Shown piece by piece: positions 58,701 to 64,000 of a stretch of 64,000 nt of DNA (position 1 is its first letter; the number at the start of each line of letters is the position of its first letter). The DNA comes from Hymenobacter sp. CRA2. Its GTDB lineage: Bacteria; Bacteroidota; Bacteroidia; Cytophagales; Hymenobacteraceae. Location: positions 682,001 through 746,000 of the forward strand of contig NZ_MVBC01000001.1 in assembly GCF_002007105.1 (NCBI RefSeq), in the 5' to 3' direction. The notes beneath the pieces were generated by a model. The model worked only from the letters and a program-made list of their open reading frames with translations. It was not told the DNA's origin and ran no database searches. Both the position numbers and the translations under genes were made by a program.

Positions 58701-61700
58701 ATGCGAAAATTTTTTCTGGGGCTACTCATTTTCCTCGTGGTAGTAGTAGCTGCCGTGGCGCTGACGCCGGTGCTCTTCAAAGACAAGCTCAAGGCTGCGC
58801 TCGACAAGCAGCTGGCGCAAAAGCTCGCGGCGCGGGTGGAGTACCAGCCCGAAAACGTGAGCGTAAGCCTGATCCGCACCTTCCCCGACCTCGACCTGAG
58901 CATCGAGCAGCTGCGGGTGATTGGGCAGGATTCCTTTGCCCGCGACACGCTGGCTTATCTGCCGCGCCTCGACATCGGGCTGGATCTGATGAGCGTCATC
59001 AGCGGCGACGAAATCAAGATCAACTCCGTGAACCTGGAGCGGCCCGACATCAAAGCCAAAGTGCTCAAGAGCGGCCGTGCCAACTGGGACATTGTCATTC
59101 CGGACTCGGCGCTGGCGACCAAGGGCGTGGACACGACGGCCTCGCCCAAGATTGCCATTAAGGGTTGGAAAATCGACGACGGGCACATCCGCTACGAGGA
59201 CCTGACTATTCCCTTTGCCATGGAGCTGCGTGGGGTAAACCACTCGGGCTCCGGCGACTTCGCCGAGGATGTGTTCGACATGGACTCGAAGACCACGGCC
59301 GAGGCGCTGACGATGGTTTACGACGGGACCAAGTACATCGAGAAGAAAAAGCTGACGGCCGACGTGACCATGGGTATGGACCTTGGCAAGATGCTCTTCA
59401 CCTTCAAGGACAATCAGGTACGGCTGAACGACTTTCCGTTCAGCTTCCAGGGTCAGATCGGGCTACCCAACGCTACGGATATCACCTACGACCTGACGTT
59501 TAAGGCACTGGAAACCGACTTCAAGAACATTCTGAGCCTAGTACCGGGCGTGTTTACGAAGGATTTCAAGGACATTGAAACGTCGGGCAAAGTGGCCTTC
59601 GACGGCTACTTCAAGGGCGTACAGAACGCGGTGAAAATGCCGGGCTACGGGGTAAACCTGGTGGTTAGCAACGGCATGTTTAAGTACCCGAGCCTGCCGC
59701 AGGCGGCCCGCAATATCAACGTGGACATGCAGGTGGACAACCCCTCGGGCTTCACCAACAACGTGAAGGTGAACGTGAAGAAGTTTCACCTCGACCTGGG
59801 CAAGAACCCCGTGGACGGCAACGTCATCGTGGACGGGCTGGAGCCGATGAAAGTGGACGGCCGCGTGAAGGCCAACATCGACCTGGCCGAGGCTACCAAG
59901 GTGTACCCTGTGCCGGATATGCTGCTGCGCGGCCTGCTGGCGGTGGATGCTACGGCCAAGGGCACCTACTCCAAAACCCAGATGCCGGTGACGCGGGCCG
60001 TGATGCGCCTGACCAACGGCTACGTGAAAGCCAAAGCCTTCCCGGCCCCGATTGAGAACCTGACGCTGAACGGTACGGTGGTGAATACTACGGGCCAGGT
60101 CAACGACACGCGCATCGATATTCCCCAGTTCCGGATGCTGCTCGACGGCGAGCCGCTGGAAGGCCGGCTGGCGGCCCAGAACATCGACAAGCCGGTGTTC
60201 GACGCCAACGTGAAGGGCATCATCGACCTGACCAAGATGACCAAGATCTTCCCGCTGGAAGGCATGACGGTGACCGGGCGCCTGAACGGCAACATCGCCG
60301 CCAAGGGCAGCATGGCCGACATCGAGGCGGAGCGCTACCAGAACATCGTGGCCTCGGGCACGGTGCAGGCGCAGAACGTGACCTACAAGAGCACCGACCT
60401 GCCGCAGGGCATGAAAGTGACGGCCGCGACGGCCACGTTCAACAACGCCAATATCGTACTGCAGAACATGACGGGCTTCGTGGGCTCGTCGGACGTGGCG
60501 GCCTCGGGTACCATCTCGAACTACATGGGATACCTGTTTACGCCCGGCCAGCCCCTGCGCGGCAACCTGACGGTCAACTCGCGCCGCTTCAACGTGAACG
60601 AGTGGATGGTGGAGCCCGACGGGAAGGCTTCGGCCGGCGCCAAAACGGCCGCTAAAGCGCCCACCGCCCCGGCTGCGGCCGACGGCGTGCTGCAGATTCC
60701 GAAGTTCTTCGACCTGAAGCTGAATGCCAATGCCGACCAGGTGGTGTACGACAACCTTAAGCTGGACAACCTGAAGGGTACCGTGGCGGTGAAAGACGAG
60801 GCGGTGAACCTGAACGGACTGACCTTCAATACCCTGGGCGGGCAGTTTGCTACCAACGGCAGCTACAGCAGCAAGGACCTGCAACACCCCAAATTCAACT
60901 TCGGGCTGAACATCAAGAACCTGAACTTCCAGAACGCGTTTGCGGCCTTCCCCTCGGTGAAGAAGCTGCTGCCGCTGGCCCAGCAGGTGGAGGGCATCTT
61001 CGGCACCAACTTCTCGGTGAGCGGCGAAATGGGCCAGGACATGATGCCGGTGTACAGCACGCTCACGGGCAAAGGCCTGTTTGAGGTGGTGCGCGCGGCC
61101 GTGGGCGCCTCGCCGGTGCTGACCAAAATCAGCAACCTCACCCAGCTGCAGGAACTGAAGAACTTCGCCGTGAACAACAAGGACGTGGCGGCCGAAATGC
61201 TCAACGGCAACCTCATCGTGAAGCCTTTCGACTTTGCCGTGGGCCAGATCAAGGCCACGGTGGGCGGCTCCTCGAACGTGGGCGGGGGCGTGGACTACGT
61301 AATGGCGCTGGACGTGCCCACCGGCAAAGTGGGCAACGCCCTGAATGCCAAGCTGACGCAGCTCACGGGCGTGCAGGACATCAAGGGCACCGAACGCGTG
61401 ACCATGGGCCTGAAAATCGGCGGATCCATCACCAACCCCGAGGTGAAGCTGACGACGGCCGGCACCAAGGCCCAGGCCAAGGAACTAGCGAAAAACCTGG
61501 TAACCAGCGTGGTGCAAAGCAAGGTGGACGACGCCAAGCTGAAGCTGGCCGCCAAAGCCCAGGTAGCCCAAGATAGCGCCCGTAAGGAGCTGGAAAAGAA
61601 GCAGCTGGAGTTGCAAGCCAAGGCTCAGCAGGAAATCGAGAAGAAGCGCCTCGAAGCCGAAGCCAAGCTCAAGCAGAAAGCCCAGCAGGGCCTGAACAAC

Positions 61701-61796
61701 CTGTTCGGCAAGCCCAAGAAGCCTGCTCAGCCGGCCCAGCCAGCGCCGACGCAGGAGCCGGCCAAGGCCGACACGGCCAAAGCCGGCGGCAAATAG
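58701..61796 (+). CDS. Large AsmA-family protein, 1031 aa
   Basis: One N-terminal helix (FFLGLLIFLVVVVAAVALTPVLF) anchors a long periplasmic chain. The AsmA start is typical (KLKAALDKQLAQKLAARVEY, FPDLDLSIEQLRV), then repeating beta-rich RBG-like units (NVNLQADVAAS-like patterns such as NLRGTVNVKDEAVNLNGL are seen as VKDEAVNLNGLTFNTLGGQF), and an AsmA C-terminal domain (FSVSGEMGQDMMPVYSTLTG). The tail from about 960 is Ala/Lys/Gln-rich. AsmA-like proteins are thought to bridge inner and outer membranes for lipid transport. Divergent from porP/sprF. Confidence 0.88.
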   Translation: MRKFFLGLLIFLVVVVAAVALTPVLFKDKLKAALDKQLAQKLAARVEYQPENVSVSLIRTFPDLDLSIEQLRVIGQDSFARDTLAYLPRLDIGLDLMSVISGDEIKINSVNLERPDIKAKVLKSGRANWDIVIPDSALATKGVDTTASPKIAIKGWKIDDGHIRYEDLTIPFAMELRGVNHSGSGDFAEDVFDMDSKTTAEALTMVYDGTKYIEKKKLTADVTMGMDLGKMLFTFKDNQVRLNDFPFSFQGQIGLPNATDITYDLTFKALETDFKNILSLVPGVFTKDFKDIETSGKVAFDGYFKGVQNAVKMPGYGVNLVVSNGMFKYPSLPQAARNINVDMQVDNPSGFTNNVKVNVKKFHLDLGKNPVDGNVIVDGLEPMKVDGRVKANIDLAEATKVYPVPDMLLRGLLAVDATAKGTYSKTQMPVTRAVMRLTNGYVKAKAFPAPIENLTLNGTVVNTTGQVNDTRIDIPQFRMLLDGEPLEGRLAAQNIDKPVFDANVKGIIDLTKMTKIFPLEGMTVTGRLNGNIAAKGSMADIEAERYQNIVASGTVQAQNVTYKSTDLPQGMKVTAATATFNNANIVLQNMTGFVGSSDVAASGTISNYMGYLFTPGQPLRGNLTVNSRRFNVNEWMVEPDGKASAGAKTAAKAPTAPAAADGVLQIPKFFDLKLNANADQVVYDNLKLDNLKGTVAVKDEAVNLNGLTFNTLGGQFATNGSYSSKDLQHPKFNFGLNIKNLNFQNAFAAFPSVKKLLPLAQQVEGIFGTNFSVSGEMGQDMMPVYSTLTGKGLFEVVRAAVGASPVLTKISNLTQLQELKNFAVNNKDVAAEMLNGNLIVKPFDFAVGQIKATVGGSSNVGGGVDYVMALDVPTGKVGNALNAKLTQLTGVQDIKGTERVTMGLKIGGSITNPEVKLTTAGTKAQAKELAKNLVTSVVQSKVDDAKLKLAAKAQVAQDSARKELEKKQLELQAKAQQEIEKKRLEAEAKLKQKAQQGLNNLFGKPKKPAQPAQPAPTQEPAKADTAKAGGK

Positions 61797-61817
61797 CCTT
61801 ACCGGAGCCGGCAATTG

Positions 61818-61860
61818 AAGCCGCCTCGCTGAATCCTGTACAGGTTTGGTGAGGCGGTTT
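61818..61860 (+). terminator. Terminator of the AsmA gene
   Basis: AAGCCGCCTC (61818-61827) pairs with GAGGCGGTTT (61851-61860, one G-T pair). The 23-nt loop contains CCTGTACAGG, and CTTG follows the T-run. Confidence 0.65.
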
Positions 61861-62172
61861 CTTGCTGAAGGCGTGGCCACGTGGACATCGGCACCACTGG
61901 CTTCGCCTTCCCGTTGGATGCGCCAAACCTTTTGATGCCCGGTAGTTGGTCCCTACTTAGCCAATGCTGACAACGGACTTGGGATGTGGAAGGCCCCCAG
62001 CACCCAACGGGGCTTTTTCGTGCGCCCAGCGTATCCTTCAGCGAATGGCCTGCGTTACGAGCCTGTACTGAGCTGGCCGGAGTAAATGGTATATTTATTG
62101 CCGGCGCTTTTGTCAGCATCGTGCAAAGCCTATATGGGCTTGCATTATTCATGTAACGACTTCTCCCCGCCG
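61861..62172. other. Intergenic stretch without a supported gene
   Basis: This 312-bp stretch precedes the DUF4382 gene. A short GGCCCC...GGGGCTTTTT hairpin lies near 61993-62021, and TATATTTA near 62089 is a weak -7-like box. A minus-strand frame here lacks features of a real gene. Confidence 0.4.
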
Positions 62173-63021
62173 ATGAAACCGACCTTTTCTTTCCTGACCT
62201 CAGCCCTGGCAATGGGCACCCTGCTGAGCCTGGCCAGCTGCGGCAAGGACAACGATAACGACAACGGGGCCGCTAAGCTGCAAATCCGCCTCACCGACGC
62301 GCCCGGCGACTTCCGGGCCGTCAACCTCGATGTGCGCAGCATCGAGCTGCACCTGAACGCCGAAAACGACCCCAACGGCTGGCAGACGCTGCCCTTCACG
62401 CCCCAAACCATCAACGTGCTGGAGTACGTGAACGGCCGCTCGGCCCTGCTGGTGGATACGGACTTCAACCCCGGCACGCCCCAGGAAATCCGCTTGGTGC
62501 TCGGCCCCAACAACACGGTGCTGGCCCGTGATGGGCGCACCTACGCGCTGAAAACGCCCAGCGGCCAGACCTCGGGCGTGAAGCTCAAGCTGCAGAACGT
62601 GAACCTGCAGGCCGGCCAGACCTACCAGCTGCTGCTCGATTTCGACGTGGCCAAGTCCATTGTGGAGCGCGGCAATGGCAATGGCAACAACCCCAACGAG
62701 CGGTACCTGCTGAAGCCCGTCATACGGGTGGTGGCGCAGGAGCTGAACGGCGTCATCCGCGGCACCGTCACGCCTACAGCGGCCGCGCCGCAGGTGCTGG
62801 CCATCCGCTCCAGCATCACCGTGCCTGATACCTTCAGCACCATGGCCGATGCCAGCGGCGCCTACCAGCTGCTGAGCCTGCCCGCGGGTACCTACACCGT
62901 GAAGTACTTCCCCACTACTTCGGCCCCCGCCAACCAGACGCCCTACCGCGAAGTCACGCGCGCGGGCGTAACGGTGACCAACAACGCTACCACCGACCTG
63001 GGCTCCACGGCGCTGCAGTAA
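62173..63021 (+). CDS. DUF4382 lipoprotein with C-terminal carboxypeptidase-regulatory-like domain, 282 aa
   Basis: ATG at 62173 gives a lipoprotein signal (ALAMGTLLSLASC). The DUF4382 pattern follows: KLQIRLTDAPGDFRAVNLDV, NVLEYVNGRSALLVDTDFNP and IRLVLGPNNTVLARDG. The C-terminal ~80 residues form a CarboxypepD_reg-like sandwich (RGTVTPTAAAPQVLAIRSS, SGAYQLLSLPAGTYTVKY). Such surface lipoproteins are common in Bacteroidota; binding partner unknown. Earlier in-frame Met (62086) would displace the signal. Confidence 0.88.
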   Translation: MKPTFSFLTSALAMGTLLSLASCGKDNDNDNGAAKLQIRLTDAPGDFRAVNLDVRSIELHLNAENDPNGWQTLPFTPQTINVLEYVNGRSALLVDTDFNPGTPQEIRLVLGPNNTVLARDGRTYALKTPSGQTSGVKLKLQNVNLQAGQTYQLLLDFDVAKSIVERGNGNGNNPNERYLLKPVIRVVAQELNGVIRGTVTPTAAAPQVLAIRSSITVPDTFSTMADASGAYQLLSLPAGTYTVKYFPTTSAPANQTPYREVTRAGVTVTNNATTDLGSTALQ

Positions 63022-63052
63022 GCCTTAGTGGTACACTTTGATTAAGCCAAAC

Positions 63053-63079
63053 GGCCCGGCTGGTAGTACCAGCCGGGCC
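63053..63079. terminator. Bidirectional terminator between DUF4382 and pirin genes
   Basis: GGCCCGGCTGG (63053-63063) pairs with CCAGCCGGGCC (63069-63079), 5-nt loop, followed by TTTTTTGTG on the plus strand. Confidence 0.88.
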
Positions 63080-63104
63080 TTTTTTGTGTGTTAAGCCGGA
63101 CCGC

Positions 63105-63815
63105 CTAATGATTGATGGGCACTTCGATGATCAGAAACTGGCTTTCCGTCCGGCTCTCGATGCTGAACTCAGCCGTGTCCCACAGCCCGAGGGCGTCGCG
63201 CTGCGGCACCGTGTCGTCGCCGATGCGGATTTCGCCCTCGATGACGAAAACGAACACGCACTTGTTGGTCGGGTTCAGCGCGTACGTCACCGTGCGGCCA
63301 GCCTCGAAGTAACCGAGGCTGAGCTTGGCGTTCTGGTTGATCCAGCAGTGCACCTGCCCCTCCTCGTTCGAGACGACGGTGGTAAGCTGGTTGCGCCGCT
63401 TCTCGCGCGGAAACTGCCGGCGCTGGTAGCGCGGGTTGACGTTCTGCAGCTTCGGCTCAATCCAGATCTGCAGGAAGTTCACCGTGTCGTCGCCTACGTT
63501 GTGCTCCTCGTGGCGCAGGCCCGAGCCGGCACTCATGATCTGCACCCAGTCCTGCTGCACCACTTCCTTGTAGCCCAGCGAGTCGATGTGGTTCATCTGG
63601 CCGGCGAGCATCACCGAGATGATTTCCATGTTTTGGTGCGGGTGAATGCCGAAGCCGCCCCCTTGCTGCACAAAATCGTCGTTGAAGACGCGCAGCAGCC
63701 CAAACCCGGCCCGCACGGGGTTCGGATACGAGCTGAAGCTGAACGTGAAGTTGCTTTGCAGCCAGCCGATGTCTTTGAGGCCGCGCTCAGTGGCGGGGAA
63801 GCGTTGGGTGTGCAT
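63105..63815 (-). CDS. Pirin-family bicupin protein (YhhW-like)
   Basis: The 236-residue protein starts MHTQRFPATERGLKDIGWLQ and carries the pirin metal site: FGIHPHQNMEIISVMLAGQ, then HIDSLGYKEVVQQDWVQIMSAGSGLRHEE. The second cupin half is VFVFVIEGEIRIGDD. Members bind one metal ion and may act as quercetin dioxygenases. ATG at 63815; an upstream extension to 63887 is unlikely. Convergent with the DUF4382 gene. Confidence 0.92.
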   Translation of the reverse strand: MHTQRFPATERGLKDIGWLQSNFTFSFSSYPNPVRAGFGLLRVFNDDFVQQGGGFGIHPHQNMEIISVMLAGQMNHIDSLGYKEVVQQDWVQIMSAGSGLRHEEHNVGDDTVNFLQIWIEPKLQNVNPRYQRRQFPREKRRNQLTTVVSNEEGQVHCWINQNAKLSLGYFEAGRTVTYALNPTNKCVFVFVIEGEIRIGDDTVPQRDALGLWDTAEFSIESRTESQFLIIEVPINH

Positions 63816-63896
63816 GGAAGTAAGGGCATGTAGAGACGCCTGCTTGCGCCTCAATCGTTGGGCTGAATCCGCCGCGCGCCGGCGCAAGGCGCGTTT

Positions 63897-64000
63897 CTAG
63901 GCGGACAACTGGTTTTCGAACACGAACTCGTCGAGCGGCTTGCGCGAACGGCCGGCCAGCTCGCGCGAGCGGAACGGTTCCTCCAGCTGCTCGGCCGTGC
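63897..64000 (-). CDS. C-terminal fragment of an unidentified protein at the window edge
   Basis: The minus strand is open from the edge to a TAG at 63897-63899, giving 33 residues (PFRSRELAGRSRKPLDEFVF is the middle). It is not enough to name a family. Same strand as the pirin gene, 81 bp upstream, so possibly co-transcribed. Confidence 0.5.
   Translation of the reverse strand, partial: TAEQLEEPFRSRELAGRSRKPLDEFVFENQLSA

Noticed and set aside
61799-62212. Minus-strand frame of 137 codons
   Set aside because: Overlaps the AsmA terminator and the DUF4382 signal peptide; composition is not protein-like.
1-64000. CRISPR arrays, tRNA or rRNA genes, insertion sequences and prophage
   Set aside because: I looked for regularly spaced direct repeats, tRNA arm patterns and transposase or integrase motifs and found none convincing; a covariance-model scan would settle small RNAs.

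Overview
The window is GC-rich, gene-dense chromosomal DNA from a member of the Bacteroidota. A Hymenobacter-like member of the Cytophagales is the best guess. The evidence is a GldJ lipoprotein beside a PorP/SprF-type protein (type IX secretion and gliding), a DUF4175 coiled-coil protein, a DksA-like protein and a YbeY in the cysteine- or histidine-poor forms usual in this phylum, and several promoters of the form TTG-N19-TAnnTTTG. The species assignment is inference. I saw no rRNA, tRNA, CRISPR array, transposase or prophage.

Layout. 1-3.5 kb: recJ (cut by the window edge), a 37-residue membrane protein and a TPR protein. 3.6-8.7 kb: an envelope operon read leftwards (coaX, outer-membrane barrel, lptC, small membrane protein, ppiD). 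8.8-14.1 kb: a leftward series of rluB, dksA-like, ribH, a membrane TPR protein and pdhA, each usually followed by its own hairpin terminator. 14.1-15.7 kb: recF and a DciA-like (DUF721) gene on the plus strand. 15.7-16.8 kb: an AT-rich island with a perfect parS site and a small HTH gene. 16.8-24.5 kb: GDPD, DUF2939-like, PLDc_N-like, rhomboid, prenyl synthase, TonB-like and rnr, with two tracts of degenerate tandem repeats. 24.9-29.3 kb: DUF2199, a fused oligopeptide ABC ATPase, two small hypothetical genes and lspA. 29.6-38 kb: ileS, an RND exporter, a hypothetical gene and glyS. 38.3-41 kb: a Pit phosphate transporter and two small genes.

The region I find most notable is 39.8-41.7 kb. 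It holds two clusters of DnaA boxes, one with an AT-rich stretch (35 of 40 bases A/T at 41231-41270), and looks like the chromosomal origin oriC. The parS at 16.0 kb, recF and the DciA-like helicase loader at 14-15.7 kb and mnmG at 46-47.8 kb fit an origin-proximal neighbourhood. The genes do not switch strand at 41 kb, which is a caution.

41.9-49.9 kb: an Ig-like lipoprotein, a membrane protein, a methyltransferase, a 760-bp gene-poor stretch with a PurR/LacI-like 22-bp palindrome, mnmG, an ATE-like transferase, ybeY and an RsbW-like ATPase. 50-55.3 kb: the DUF4175 protein, xth, a hypothetical gene and an AhpD-like protein. 55.3-64 kb: comF, gldJ, porP/sprF, a large AsmA protein, a DUF4382 lipoprotein, a pirin and a gene fragment at the edge. 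Dispersed inverted-repeat elements lie between genes at 25.4, 29.5, 47.9 and 54.3 kb.
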